Shown one piece after another: positions 52,723-62,610 of a stretch of 64,000 nucleotides of DNA; within the stretch, counting starts at the first letter, position 1; every line of letters begins with the position of its first letter. Location of the stretch: the NCBI RefSeq assembly GCF_019976975.1, contig NZ_AP024630.1:4650001-4714000 (forward strand). The letters run 5' to 3'. The notes under the pieces were generated by a model that made no database searches, was not told the origin of the DNA, and was given only the letters and a program-made list of their open reading frames with translations. The translations under genes and the position numbers were made by a program. The stretch comes from Arthrobacter sp. NtRootA1 (GTDB taxonomy: Bacteria; Actinomycetota; Actinomycetes; Actinomycetales; Micrococcaceae).

Positions 52723-54996
52723 ATGGCTATGAGCGAGTTTCCGCAGCTTGGCTCTGCGAGCGCGGACCAGACGGGGTTGGGCAGCAAAGCAGCCACGCTT
52801 TCCGGGCTCTCGGCAGCGGGTTTCAACGTCCCAGCGGGGTTCGTCGTCACGTCGGAGGTGGTCGGGCAACTCGGCAACGGTCTCGCCAATGCGCTGGAAG
52901 TTGCCGCCGCCAAAATCGGCCCGGGCCCGTACGCGGTCAGGTCCTCTTCCGCCGCCGAAGACCTCGCCGGGGCTTCCTACGCCGGCCTCTACGAAACCTT
53001 GCTGAATGTCGAGCGGGATGACCTCGAGCATGCTGTCGGGCAATGCCTCGCTTCCGCGGGGGAGCACAGAGTTGCGGCGTATGAGACTGCTCTCGGAGCA
53101 GCGTCCCGGGGCGATGCGGCAAGCCCTTCCATGGCGGTACTCGTTCAACAGATGGTACAGCCTCGTGCCGCAGGCGTTGCCTTTACTGCCAACCCACTGA
53201 CCGGTGACCGCGACGAAACCATTGTCACTGCGGTCGCCGGTCTTGGGGAATCGCTGGTATCCGGTGAAGCTGTCGGAGAGCAATGGACAGTCCGCGCCAG
53301 CGACACCACGCGCAACGGGGACGGCAACATCCTCACCTCGGACCAAGCACTGCAAGTAGCAGCACTGGCCCGTCGGATCCACGAACGAGCAGGAGTGCCG
53401 CAAGACATCGAGTGGGCGCTGGACCATGACGGCGCACTCTTCCTCCTTCAGGCCCGCCCGATGACGGCGCTTCCCCTGCCAGCAGTTTGGACAGCTCCGG
53501 GCGAAGGCCTATGGGCCAGGAACTTCCGCCTCGGTGAATGGCTTCCAGATCCCATGACGCCGCTGTTCGAGGACTGGCTTCTACGACGGATCGAGGCCGG
53601 GTATCTCGACGGCATGGAGGACGACATTCAGGTGCGGGTGCCATTTCGTTACGGCTCCGTCAACGGCTGGTACTACAACGCCCCGCCGATTCCGTCCCCA
53701 CGGATTGTGGTGCCGTTGATAGTTCGAAGCCGTGGTCGCCTGCCGTGGTTCCTTTTCAACGTCCTTCTCCGGGTCTCCCACAATCCGGCTGCGGCACACC
53801 GCGCTGTTCTCCATGGGTTGGAGCTGAAATGGCGCCAGCAACTGCTGCCCGACTATCGGGAGCTCGTGCGCAGTGCAGAGCAAGAGGTGGACACAGCTCC
53901 CCCGGCAAGGCTCATCGAGCTTGTAGATGCCATCGCCCAGCACGCGGGAATCTACCTGTGGTCATTGGCCGTGGTGGGCGGATCTGCCTGGAAAATGGAA
54001 GTGGCCCTGGCCAGATTCTGGCAAAGGCACCTAGCCACTCCCCTGAGCGACATCCCGGAAGGGCGGCTCGGCCATCAGGCGCTCCTCCGCGGTCTCACAG
54101 GCAGCACAGGCCTCACCGGCAGCGGTCTCACAGGCAACACTGCGACACCACCGGAATCAGCCGTTTATTCCCTCGACTGGTACCACCAGACCCTCGGAGA
54201 GGCCGGCATCCGAAGGCCTGAAACGGATTCAACCACCTCAGGCAAGGAGGCTCTTGACGCACAGCGAAAGGCAGCCGAAGCCGCAGCGAGGGAGGTGCTG
54301 CTTGATAATCCCAGGATCCTCACCCGCTTTGATTCCCTCCTCACGATGGCCCAGTACTACGCCGCCCTACGGGAGGAACAGTCCCTTTACCTCACTCTCG
54401 GATGGCCGGTTTTGCGCCGTTGCGCCAAACGGTTGGGAGAAAACCTAGCTGCCGCAGGAGCCATCGAGGATCCGCAGGACATCCATTTCCTCCACCTGGG
54501 TGAAGTAGTGAACCCCTCGGCGGACCACAGGGAGCTGGTAGGAAGCCGCCGGGCAACCTGGGAGATGCAACGGCGCCTGGACGCACCACTCATCATTGGG
54601 GAACCCGGCAGGTTTGGAGCTGATCCCTTGGCAAGCGCAGTTGACGCAGCCAGGACAACCCGCGAGGTTCCCGCGGGTGCGATTGTCGGCCACCCGGCCA
54701 GCACCGGACGCGCGACGGGCAGGGTGCGGGTTATGTCAGGCCTGGAGGAATTCGACAGCTTCCTCGATGGCGAGATACTCGTGGCCCGATCCACCGCACC
54801 GGCATGGACGCCCCTTTTCGCTCGAGCCGCCGCCGTGATCACCGACGGCGGAACCCTCGCCGCCCACGCGTCGCTGGTTGCCCGGGAGTACGGGATACCG
54901 GCCGTCGTTGGAACCGGCAACGCAACCCGGCTACTCAAGACGGGCCAACGAGTCACCGTGGACGGAGGTGCGGGCTACGTCGTCGTGACCGAATAA
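52723..54996 (+). CDS. Rifampin-phosphotransferase-like PEP-synthase-family protein
   Basis: A 757-residue protein with three parts: an ATP-grasp (PPDK N-terminal) domain at about 1-250 (FNVPAGFVVTSEVV, PYAVRSSSAAEDLAGASYAG), a middle domain about 260-660, and a C-terminal phospho-His domain with GGTLAAHASLVAREYG (His715). The order and the lack of a PEP-binding barrel match rifampin phosphotransferase, not PEP synthase. It would transfer phosphate to a small molecule; its substrate is unknown. A short Gly-Leu-Thr-Gly repeat is at about 456-470. It follows the ArsN-like gene by 30 bp. Confidence 0.85.
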   Translation: MAMSEFPQLGSASADQTGLGSKAATLSGLSAAGFNVPAGFVVTSEVVGQLGNGLANALEVAAAKIGPGPYAVRSSSAAEDLAGASYAGLYETLLNVERDDLEHAVGQCLASAGEHRVAAYETALGAASRGDAASPSMAVLVQQMVQPRAAGVAFTANPLTGDRDETIVTAVAGLGESLVSGEAVGEQWTVRASDTTRNGDGNILTSDQALQVAALARRIHERAGVPQDIEWALDHDGALFLLQARPMTALPLPAVWTAPGEGLWARNFRLGEWLPDPMTPLFEDWLLRRIEAGYLDGMEDDIQVRVPFRYGSVNGWYYNAPPIPSPRIVVPLIVRSRGRLPWFLFNVLLRVSHNPAAAHRAVLHGLELKWRQQLLPDYRELVRSAEQEVDTAPPARLIELVDAIAQHAGIYLWSLAVVGGSAWKMEVALARFWQRHLATPLSDIPEGRLGHQALLRGLTGSTGLTGSGLTGNTATPPESAVYSLDWYHQTLGEAGIRRPETDSTTSGKEALDAQRKAAEAAAREVLLDNPRILTRFDSLLTMAQYYAALREEQSLYLTLGWPVLRRCAKRLGENLAAAGAIEDPQDIHFLHLGEVVNPSADHRELVGSRRATWEMQRRLDAPLIIGEPGRFGADPLASAVDAARTTREVPAGAIVGHPASTGRATGRVRVMSGLEEFDSFLDGEILVARSTAPAWTPLFARAAAVITDGGTLAAHASLVAREYGIPAVVGTGNATRLLKTGQRVTVDGGAGYVVVTE

Positions 54997-55000
54997 CGAA

Positions 55001-57172
55001 CTACCGCCCCACCGCCGCCTGTTCCTCCTCGCGGGGACGCGTCACCGTATCAGGCTGGCGGCCAAGCTTCCCTGGCCACCAAATCCGGTGTCCGATGTCG
55101 TAGGCGAGCGCTGGCACCAGCAGTGAGCGGACCAGAATAGTATCCAGCAGCACCCCGAAGGCCACGATGAACGCCAACTGCACCAGGAACATGATGGGAA
55201 TGACTCCGAGCGCGGCAAAAGTAGCAGCCAGCACAACACCCGCGGACGTAATTACCCCACCTGTGACACCCAAGCCACGCAGGATTCCGGGTCGCGTCCC
55301 GTGCTTCAACGATTCCTCGCGCACCCTGCTCATCAGGAAGATGTTGTAATCCACACCCAATGCCACCAGGAAGACGAACCCGAAGAGGGGAACCGTGGCA
55401 TCGGCCCCTGGGAATCCGAAGACGCCGTTGAACACCCAAGCTGAAACACCCATGGCTGCCGCATAGGACAGGACCACGGACAACACCAGCAGCACAGGCG
55501 CCACAACGGAACGCAGCAGGAGCATCAGAATGAAAAGGATGACCACCAGGACGATGGGGATGATGACCACCAAGTCGCGCTGCGCGGTGATGTTGGTGTC
55601 CAGCGCAGTGGCCGTGACCCCGCCAACCAAGGCGTCGGCGTCGGCCTCTTTGACCGAAACCCGCAGCGACTTCACGGCCTCTTCCGCCTCAATCGAGTCA
55701 GCGGCAGAGTCGAGCGTCGCGTTGATCAGCACTTTTCCATCGCGAACGGCAGGTTCGGCAGGCGCACCGGGCGCGCCGGTGATTGGCACGTTGGACTCAG
55801 CCAGGAGGTAGGCGTCGCCCACGCCGTCGGCCGTTTTGACCTTGTCCAGCACTTCCTTCGCGGCATCTTCGGAGGCGACCACGACGGCGGGGCTGCCGCT
55901 GCCGGCGTCAAAATGCCGCGCCAGCGCGTCCTGGCCGTCCACGGCATCGGACGCCGAGAGGATGACGTCCGTTTGAGGGACTCCGTTGGCTTTCAATTGC
56001 AGAACACCGGCGGAGGCCACCAGGAGCAGCAGGACCGAAGCAACCCACACGACGCGCGGCCGGCGGGAAACCAGGGAAGCAGTCGCCCGCCACAGACCCT
56101 TTTGCCCTTCAAGTCCAGTAACCAGCTCGGGTTCGCGTTCGTCGTCGGGCAGGAGCTTGGGACGGAAAGGCCAGAAGGCTGCGCGTCCCAGCAGGGCCAT
56201 GAGCGCCGGCAGGAGGGTAAGCGCGGCGAAGAGCGAGCACAGGATTCCGGCAGCTGCCACAGGACCCAGCGCCTTGTTGGAGTTCAGGTCGGAGAAGAGC
56301 AGGCAAAGCAGGGCGATGATGACGGTGGCGCCGGACGCAAGGATCGGTTCGAAGGAGGCCTTCCATGCCGTGATCATTGCGCTCGTGCGGTTGGTGGTGT
56401 GGGTCAGGGCCTCACGGAATCGCGCCACGTAGAGCAGCGCGTAGTCGGTGGCCGCACCAATCACCAGGATGGACAGGATGCCCTGACTCTGGCCATTCAG
56501 CTGGATCCAGCCCAGCTTGGCCATCGCAAATACCAGGAGAATGGCCGCGCAGAGCGCAAACACCGATGTCAGAAGGACTGCTAGAGGCAGCACGAGCGAG
56601 CGGTACACGAGCAGCAAAATGACAAACACGGCGCCAAGCGCCACGAGGAGGAGGATTCCGTCGATGCCGCCGAACGCGTTCACCAGATCAGCCGTCAGGC
56701 CGGCGGGACCCGTGACGAACGCCCGCATTCCTTCCTGGGCGCCGGGTTGAACCACGTCGCGCAGTTCCTGGATTTTGTCACGCAGCTCATCCGAGGACGC
56801 TATCGGCACGATGAACTGGACCGCTTTGCCGTCCGCCGAGGGAAGAGGCCCGACGACGGCGTCACCCAGCCTGAGTGCCTCGATGTCCGCTTTAAGCTGG
56901 GCTGCTTCGCCAAGCTGGGCCGGGGTGAAGGCGGTCCCGTTCTCAACGATGACCACCGCGGGGATCTCCTTGGAGTCCCGGAACTTCGCCTGCCAGTCGC
57001 CAGCTTCCGTCGCTTCGGCGCCTGCTGGGAGGAACGAAGCCTGATCGTTGGAGGAGACTTCGTCCAAGCGCCCGAACGTTGGGCCCCCAATACCGGCAAT
57101 GCCAAGCCATGTGATGACGAGCACCACCGGCACCAGCCATCGAAGCCAAAACGGTACCTTCTGCGGGTTCAT
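55001..57172 (-). CDS. MMPL/RND family exporter
   Basis: A 723-residue membrane protein with about 12 membrane segments and two external domains. Starts MNPQKVPFWLRWLVPVVLVI; core motifs include GAATDYALLYVARFREAL and FLVALGVDYNIFLMSRVREE. MMPL proteins export lipids or drugs. It is divergent from a MarR gene, so it likely responds to an inducing compound. Upstream start at 57316 was rejected as it would include the operator. Confidence 0.9.
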   Translation of the reverse strand: MNPQKVPFWLRWLVPVVLVITWLGIAGIGGPTFGRLDEVSSNDQASFLPAGAEATEAGDWQAKFRDSKEIPAVVIVENGTAFTPAQLGEAAQLKADIEALRLGDAVVGPLPSADGKAVQFIVPIASSDELRDKIQELRDVVQPGAQEGMRAFVTGPAGLTADLVNAFGGIDGILLLVALGAVFVILLLVYRSLVLPLAVLLTSVFALCAAILLVFAMAKLGWIQLNGQSQGILSILVIGAATDYALLYVARFREALTHTTNRTSAMITAWKASFEPILASGATVIIALLCLLFSDLNSNKALGPVAAAGILCSLFAALTLLPALMALLGRAAFWPFRPKLLPDDEREPELVTGLEGQKGLWRATASLVSRRPRVVWVASVLLLLVASAGVLQLKANGVPQTDVILSASDAVDGQDALARHFDAGSGSPAVVVASEDAAKEVLDKVKTADGVGDAYLLAESNVPITGAPGAPAEPAVRDGKVLINATLDSAADSIEAEEAVKSLRVSVKEADADALVGGVTATALDTNITAQRDLVVIIPIVLVVILFILMLLLRSVVAPVLLVLSVVLSYAAAMGVSAWVFNGVFGFPGADATVPLFGFVFLVALGVDYNIFLMSRVREESLKHGTRPGILRGLGVTGGVITSAGVVLAATFAALGVIPIMFLVQLAFIVAFGVLLDTILVRSLLVPALAYDIGHRIWWPGKLGRQPDTVTRPREEEQAAVGR

Positions 57173-57224
57173 GGGTCCTTCTTCCGGAAGCTTGATAGTC
57201 TCTTTATTCCACCACAGAATATCT

Positions 57225-57250
57225 CTATGATGGAAGTATTCCAAGCATAG
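57225..57250. promoter_or_regulatory. MarR operator candidate
   Basis: CTATGATGGAA and its near-complement meet in TGGAA-GTA-TTCCA (57231-57243), with outer CTATG/CATAG arms. A second repeat, TATTC-N7-GAATA, is at 57205-57221. Located between divergent MMPL and MarR genes. Confidence 0.6.
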
Positions 57251-57334
57251 GTGGATGCCAATACCGGATTCGACGGAAGCTGCGAGTAATATCCGGAAGG
57301 CAGTTACGAAGGACAAAGCAGGCGGGAGGACGTC

Positions 57335-57844
57335 ATGTCGGACGCATCAAACCCGCGCCCGGAGGCTGGCGCGCCCCAGGACCTGGTGCGCCTTCTGCAG
57401 GACTTCACCCTAGAAGCCAACCACTACGTGGACGCCGCGGGCGGCAAAAACGACATGCATCGGACCGACCTCAACGCCCTGGCCGTCATCATGCGACACT
57501 CCGCTGCCGGGCGTGTTGTCACGCCGGGGGTCCTTCGCAGTGAACTGCGCCTTAGCTCCCCCGCCACCACGGCGTTGGTTGACCGGCTGCACGCTTCCGG
57601 CCACGTCACCCGTGACCGTCTCGGCACCGACCGTCGGCAGGTCCAACTGCACATGACCCCCAAGGCCTACCAGGATGGAAGCGCCATGTTCATGCCGCTG
57701 GCCATGAGGATGGGCCAAGCCATGAGTGGCTACAGCGACGCTGAGTTGGATGTCGTCCGTCGCTTCATGACCGACATGATCGAGGCCACCATAGCGGCCC
57801 GCACGGAAACCGCGGAGAACGGCAACCAACCGCATTCCGCCTAA
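57335..57844 (+). CDS. MarR family regulator
   Basis: A 169-residue winged-helix regulator: GVLRSELRLSSPATTALVDR is the recognition region, with GTDRRQVQLHM as wing. It probably represses the divergent MMPL exporter and itself. Ribosome-binding site GGGAGGA precedes the ATG. Confidence 0.88.
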   Translation: MSDASNPRPEAGAPQDLVRLLQDFTLEANHYVDAAGGKNDMHRTDLNALAVIMRHSAAGRVVTPGVLRSELRLSSPATTALVDRLHASGHVTRDRLGTDRRQVQLHMTPKAYQDGSAMFMPLAMRMGQAMSGYSDAELDVVRRFMTDMIEATIAARTETAENGNQPHSA

Positions 57845-57873
57845 ATCCACCGGCGAAGTTGTAGCGTTTCCCT

Positions 57874-58689
57874 ATGAACGCGCAGCAGCCTGAAGATGTC
57901 TACACCCACGGGCACCACGAGTCGGTTGTCCGGGCCCACGCCTCGCGGACGGCCGAGAATTCGGCCGCGTTTGTCATTCCGCATCTCACCCCGGGGACGT
58001 CGGTCCTCGACGTCGGGTGTGGACCAGGCAGCATCACGTGTGATTTCGCGGGGCTGGTTGCACCCGCGCAGGTCATCGGTTTGGATCGCTCGGCGGACAT
58101 CGTTGCCCAGGCAACGGAGCTGGCCAAGGACCGTGGCGTGGAGAACGTAGAGTTCCGCACCGGCAACATCTACGATCTCGAGTTTGAGGACGAGTCCTTC
58201 GACCTCGTCCACGCCCACCAAGTCCTCCAGCATCTGACTGACCCCGTCGCCGCCCTGCGTGAGATGCGCCGCGTGGCCAAACCGGGCGCGATCGTGGCCG
58301 TCCGCGACGCCGACTTCCACGGCATGAGCTGGTACCCGGAAGTTCCCGAGCTCGACGACTGGATGGAGCTCTACCAGAGGATCGCCCGGCGCAACGGTGC
58401 CGAACCGGATGCCGGCCGTCGATTGGTCTCGTGGGCACAGCAGGCAGGCTTTGCCCAAGTGGCACCCAGCAGCAGCAACTGGCTCTATGCCACAGCCCAA
58501 CAACGGGCATGGCAATCCCGGGTGTGGAGCGAACGTGTCCTCCACTCCGCCTTTGCCGAGCAAGCCCTCGAATACGGATTCGCGAATGAGGCCGACCTCG
58601 CCCGGATCGCTGCGGGCTGGCACCGTTGGGGAGCCACGGAGGATGGCTACTTCCTCATTCCCAACGGCGAGGTGATCGCCCGGGCCTAG
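57874..58689 (+). CDS. SAM-dependent class I methyltransferase
   Basis: A 271-residue methyltransferase. Motif I is VLDVGCGPGSITCDFA; the acidic residue of motif II (GLDRS) and a later HAHQVLQHLTDPVAALREM are typical of UbiE-like small-molecule methyltransferases. Substrate unknown. It is 30 bp downstream of marR. Confidence 0.88.
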   Translation: MNAQQPEDVYTHGHHESVVRAHASRTAENSAAFVIPHLTPGTSVLDVGCGPGSITCDFAGLVAPAQVIGLDRSADIVAQATELAKDRGVENVEFRTGNIYDLEFEDESFDLVHAHQVLQHLTDPVAALREMRRVAKPGAIVAVRDADFHGMSWYPEVPELDDWMELYQRIARRNGAEPDAGRRLVSWAQQAGFAQVAPSSSNWLYATAQQRAWQSRVWSERVLHSAFAEQALEYGFANEADLARIAAGWHRWGATEDGYFLIPNGEVIARA

Positions 58690-58700
58690 GATGCGCGTGG

Positions 58701-58790
58701 CTTCCTGACCTTGTTTGACGTGAGTGGGACCTGAAATCAACCTCTTCAGGTCTCACAAAGGCCGAGGCGTCATCAAAACAGGTCAGGAAG
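58701..58790. repeat. 90-bp element, family 2 copy 2
   Basis: CTTCCTGACC (58701-58710) and GGTCAGGAAG (58781-58790) at the ends; internal GTGGGACCTGAA pairs with TTCAGGTCTCAC. Lies between the methyltransferase and the DGPF gene, in a 205-bp gap. Confidence 0.8.
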
Positions 58791-58894
58791 GTACTTTCCA
58801 AAAAACTTTGCCGAACCATGTAGAAAAGTGCCCCGCAGTTCCGACCCATGAGTGAAAGCACCCAAACAGGGCGCCACTTCATAAGGAGTTTGAG

Positions 58895-59254
58895 ATGAAA
58901 TACATGATCATGATGTTCGGGTCCGCCGAGGGCATGATGGAGACCGCCGATCCGGAGTGGGTCAAGGAAATGATCGGGTTCATGATCCAGATCGACAAGG
59001 ATCTCCGCGATTCCGGTGAACTCGTCTTCAATGCTGGCCTGGCTGACGGAAGCACAGCGAAGCTCGTCAAGCAGACCCCGGACGGCGTCATCACCACGGA
59101 CGGCCCATACGCCGAGTCGAAGGAATCACTGATCGGGTACTGGGTGGTGGATGTGGCCAGCGAGGAACGTGCCGTGGAAATCTGCTCGAGCATCGTCAAG
59201 TACTCGCAGGTGGTGGAACTCCGCGCTATCCCGGACGGTCCCCCGGAGGTCTAG
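58895..59254 (+). CDS. YciI/DGPF-domain protein (ECF42 partner)
   Basis: A 119-residue protein of the YCII-like group with the signature DGPYAESKESLIGYWVVD. DGPF genes are consistently found with ECF42 sigma factors and are their targets in Streptomyces. AAGGAG precedes the ATG. The sigma gene begins 2 bp after its stop. Confidence 0.92.
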   Translation: MKYMIMMFGSAEGMMETADPEWVKEMIGFMIQIDKDLRDSGELVFNAGLADGSTAKLVKQTPDGVITTDGPYAESKESLIGYWVVDVASEERAVEICSSIVKYSQVVELRAIPDGPPEV

Positions 59255-59255
59255 T

Positions 59256-60476
59256 TTGGCCGTTCCCCCACGCGACATCGAGGACCTGCTGCGCACCTTG
59301 GCGCCGCAGGTCCTTGGCGTGCTGGCACGCAACCACGGGCAGTTCGACGCCTGCGAGGATGCGGTGCAGGAAGCCCTCATTGAGGCCGCACTCCAATGGC
59401 CATCGGGGCTACCAACAAATCCCAAAGGATGGCTGTTGGCTGTCGCATCCCGCCGGCTGGTTGATGTGTGGCGCAGTGAAAGCGCGCGCCGAGCCCGGGA
59501 GGAACGCGTCGCCGCAATGGAAATCAGCTTCCAGGACAACACTGCGTCCGAAGCCGACGACACGCTGACCCTGATGTTCCTGTGTTGCCACCCCTCCATA
59601 AGTGCGCCCTCGCAACTCGCCTTGACGCTGCGGGCCGTAGGAGGACTCACGACGGCGGAAATCGCCTCTGCTTTCCTCGTCCCCGAGGCGACCATGGGAC
59701 AGCGCATCAGCCGCGCGAAACAAGGGATCCAGAAGGCAGGCGCCCGCTTCGACATGCCGCCGGAATCCGAGCGGAAGGCGAGGCTCGGCGTCGTACTTCA
59801 CGTCCTCTACCTGATCTTCAACGAAGGCTACGCAGCAAGCTCGGGCGACTCGCTGCAACGCGAAGACCTCACCACGGAAGCCATCCGCTTGGCACGCCTG
59901 CTGGTGAGTGCCGCACCGGCCGAGTTCGAGGCCACCGGTTTGCTCGCGCTGATGTTGTTGACGGACTCCCGCCGTGCCGCCCGCACCCTGGCTGACGGAA
60001 TGCCCGTGCCGCTGTCCGAACAGGACCGGACTTTATGGAACCGCGGGCAGATAGAGGAAGGCATCGCGTTGCTGTCTTCCGTGCTCGGCCGCGGCGCGGC
60101 AGGGCCCTACCAACTCCAGGCCGCGATCGCGGCCGTTCATGCGGAGGCGCCGTCTGATGCCGAAACGGACTGGCCCCAGGTCCTCGCCCTGTACACGGTC
60201 CTTGAAGCCGTGGCGCCCAGTCCCGTGGTGACGCTGAATCGTGCTGTTGCCGTGGCCATGGTGAATGGGCCAGCCGCCGGGCTTGAGCTGCTCGCCGGGC
60301 TGGATTCCGCGATCGGGAGGTCTCACCGCCTGGCTGCCGTGCGGGGCCATCTGCATGAGATGGCAGGCTCCTATGTGGACGCGCGCGCCGCTTACCTCGT
60401 GGCGGCCAAAAAGACAGGCAGCCTGCAGGAGCGACGGTACTTGATGGGGAAAGTTGCGCGAATGGACGAGCATTGA
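59256..60476 (+). CDS. ECF42-type RNA polymerase sigma factor with long C-terminal extension
   Basis: A 406-residue sigma factor. Sigma2 at about 10-75 (CEDAVQEALIEAALQWP), sigma4 at about 115-165 (LTTAEIASAFLVPEATMGQR) and a TPR-like C-terminal extension of about 220 residues (LHVLYLIFNEGYAASSGD, VTLNRAVAVAMVNGPAAGLE). The extension is needed for ECF42 activity in studied cases. The start is probably TTG at 59256, with GGAGG before it. Confidence 0.9.
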   Translation: MAVPPRDIEDLLRTLAPQVLGVLARNHGQFDACEDAVQEALIEAALQWPSGLPTNPKGWLLAVASRRLVDVWRSESARRAREERVAAMEISFQDNTASEADDTLTLMFLCCHPSISAPSQLALTLRAVGGLTTAEIASAFLVPEATMGQRISRAKQGIQKAGARFDMPPESERKARLGVVLHVLYLIFNEGYAASSGDSLQREDLTTEAIRLARLLVSAAPAEFEATGLLALMLLTDSRRAARTLADGMPVPLSEQDRTLWNRGQIEEGIALLSSVLGRGAAGPYQLQAAIAAVHAEAPSDAETDWPQVLALYTVLEAVAPSPVVTLNRAVAVAMVNGPAAGLELLAGLDSAIGRSHRLAAVRGHLHEMAGSYVDARAAYLVAAKKTGSLQERRYLMGKVARMDEH

Positions 60477-60494
60477 CGCCATATAGTCGAACCC

Positions 60495-61478
60495 ATGGAA
60501 CAGCGCATACTTGGTAGGACCGGCCGGTCGGTGTCCACCGTTGGACTAGGCACATGGCAACTCGGAGCCGACTGGGGCGACGTCACAGAGGAAGACGCAC
60601 TTGCCGTCCTGGAGGCCTCGGTTGACGGCGGCGTCACTTTCTTCGACACAGCCGACGTCTATGGCGATGGCCGAAGTGAACAGCTGATTGGACGCTTCCT
60701 GCGCGCTAATCCCGGGCTGGACCTGACGGTCGCCACTAAGATGGGCCGGCGCGTGGACCAGGTGCCCGAAAACTACACCCTCGCCAACTTCCGCGCGTGG
60801 ACTGACCGTTCACGGCGGAATCTGCAGCAGGACACCCTGGACCTGGTCCAATTGCACTGCCCTCCCACCGCCGTCTACACGCGGGACGAGGTTTACGACG
60901 CCCTGGATACCCTCGTCAGCGAAGGCGTCATCCGCAACTATGGCGTCAGTGTCGAGCGGACTGACGAAGCCCTTGAAGCCATTAACCGCGGGAATACCTC
61001 GACCGTTCAGATCATCCTGAACGCCTTCCGGCTGAAGCCCCTCGATGACGTTCTCCCAGCAGCAAAGCAAGCCGGCGTGGGCATCATCGCCAGAGTGCCG
61101 CTGGCCTCCGGGCTGCTGTCCGGAAAGTACACTCCGGAAACCGAGTTTCCGGAGAACGACCACCGCAACTACAACCGCGACGGCTCCTCATTCGACGTCG
61201 GCGAGACCTTCTCGGGCGTCGATTTCGCCACCGGTGTAAAAGCCGCCCAAGAGTTCAGCGCATTAGTGCCCGACGGCGTCAGCACCGCCCAGGCGGCCCT
61301 CGCCTGGGTCATCGCCCAGGACGGCGTCAGCACGGTCATCCCTGGTGCCCGATCTTCAGTGCAGGCTCATGCAAACGCTGAGGCGGGAGCGATGCAGTCC
61401 GTAGGTGCAGGGCTCATCGCTGGGGTCCAGGACATCTACGATCGCTATTTCCGCGCAGCGATCCACCCACGCTGGTAG
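60495..61478 (+). CDS. Aldo/keto reductase
   Basis: A 327-residue (beta/alpha)8 reductase. Contains GLGTWQLGADWGDVTEEDAL, DTADVYGDGRSEQLIGRFL (catalytic Asp and Tyr), and an NADPH-binding C-terminal region with VIPGARSSVQAHANAEAG. Reduces carbonyl compounds; substrate unknown. 19 bp after the sigma gene, perhaps part of its regulon. Confidence 0.9.
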   Translation: MEQRILGRTGRSVSTVGLGTWQLGADWGDVTEEDALAVLEASVDGGVTFFDTADVYGDGRSEQLIGRFLRANPGLDLTVATKMGRRVDQVPENYTLANFRAWTDRSRRNLQQDTLDLVQLHCPPTAVYTRDEVYDALDTLVSEGVIRNYGVSVERTDEALEAINRGNTSTVQIILNAFRLKPLDDVLPAAKQAGVGIIARVPLASGLLSGKYTPETEFPENDHRNYNRDGSSFDVGETFSGVDFATGVKAAQEFSALVPDGVSTAQAALAWVIAQDGVSTVIPGARSSVQAHANAEAGAMQSVGAGLIAGVQDIYDRYFRAAIHPRW

Positions 61479-61500
61479 CCGGCCTGCCGCCGTCGGACTG

Positions 61501-62592
61501 TCACCATCCGCTGCGGGTGGGGGTGTGCCCCTTTCGGGCCTCATCGGGCATCGACATTTCGGCGCGTAGTCCCAGAAGCCGGATGGGACGGTCGGGCTCG
61601 ATCCGCGTCGTGACGTCCAATGCTTGCGCGAGAACTTCGTCCCGGTCGAAGGTCTCTGGAATCTTCCTTGCGTAGGTCTTGGTGAAGAACGGGGCATACC
61701 GGACTTTGAGGGTCAGCCCCACCACCGGCCGCCCCTCAGCTGCCACGTCTTCAAGGACGCGCGCTGTCAGCTCCTTGATGGCGTCGCTGATCTGGGAGGG
61801 CTCCGTGAGATCCTGCTGGAACGTGGTCTCGCGGCCGTGTGCCCGGGCAACCCACGGGGTGTCGTCCACTTCATTGGCACCTTCACCTCGACCGAGCTGC
61901 GCATACCAAGGGCCCATCTTGGGCCCGAACTCCGGCACCAAGTCCTGGGGATCGGACGCTGCAAGCTCGGCGACTGTGGTGATCCCCAGTTTGGCCAGCC
62001 GGGCAGACACCTTGGGCCCAACTCCCCACAGCTCCTTGGTGGCCCTGTTCCCCATGACCGTGAGCCAGTTTTCCGCGGTGAGCCTGAAGATCCCGGCAGG
62101 TTTGCCGAACCCTGTGGCCACCTTGGCCCTGACCAGGGTGTCGCCGATACCGATGCTGCAATGGAGGCGCGTTCGTTCCAGGACAGCAGCCTGCACCCGC
62201 CGCGCGTACGCCTCAGGGTCCGCGGTCTCTATCCCCACAAAGGCTTCATCCCAGCCCAGCACTTGCACGGTTCCGCCGGGCTGCTCCCGCAGGGTGGACA
62301 TCACCACGTCCGAGACCGCCAGATAAGCCTCCTGGTCGACGGGAAGGATCACTGCATCTGGCACTTTCCGGGCAGCTATGCGCAGCGGCATTCCAGAACC
62401 CACGCCGAACGCTCTGGCTTCATACGATGCCGTGGACACCACAGCACGTTCCGTGGGGTCTCCCCGGCCGCCCACAATGATGGGTTTGCCTGCGAGCTCC
62501 GGGCGCCGGAGGACCTCGACGGCCGCAATGAATTGGTCGAGGTCAACGTGCAGTACCCAGGGGATTCCGCTCACGGCACCAGTTTGCCCCAA
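61501..62592 (-). CDS. dinB: DNA polymerase IV (DinB/Y-family)
   Basis: A 363-residue translesion polymerase. Catalytic blocks are WVLHVDLDQFIAAVEVLRRP (metal Asp) and VQVLGWDEAFVGIE (the usual SIDE motif is GWDE here, keeping the Asp-Glu pair). Thumb and little-finger regions follow. No clear beta-clamp motif at the C-terminus was identified. Convergent with the aldo/keto reductase gene. Confidence 0.92.
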   Translation of the reverse strand: MGQTGAVSGIPWVLHVDLDQFIAAVEVLRRPELAGKPIIVGGRGDPTERAVVSTASYEARAFGVGSGMPLRIAARKVPDAVILPVDQEAYLAVSDVVMSTLREQPGGTVQVLGWDEAFVGIETADPEAYARRVQAAVLERTRLHCSIGIGDTLVRAKVATGFGKPAGIFRLTAENWLTVMGNRATKELWGVGPKVSARLAKLGITTVAELAASDPQDLVPEFGPKMGPWYAQLGRGEGANEVDDTPWVARAHGRETTFQQDLTEPSQISDAIKELTARVLEDVAAEGRPVVGLTLKVRYAPFFTKTYARKIPETFDRDEVLAQALDVTTRIEPDRPIRLLGLRAEMSMPDEARKGHTPTRSGW

Positions 62593-62610
62593 GCCGCGGC
62601 TTGGACTGTA

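Noticed and set aside
52078..53427. Minus-strand open frame of about 450 codons
   Set aside because: Antisense to arsN and the Rph-like gene; composition as expected for a shadow.
55001..57172. Possible multi-gene operon with the Rph-like gene
   Set aside because: The two genes are convergent, 4 bp apart at their 3' ends, so no common operon.
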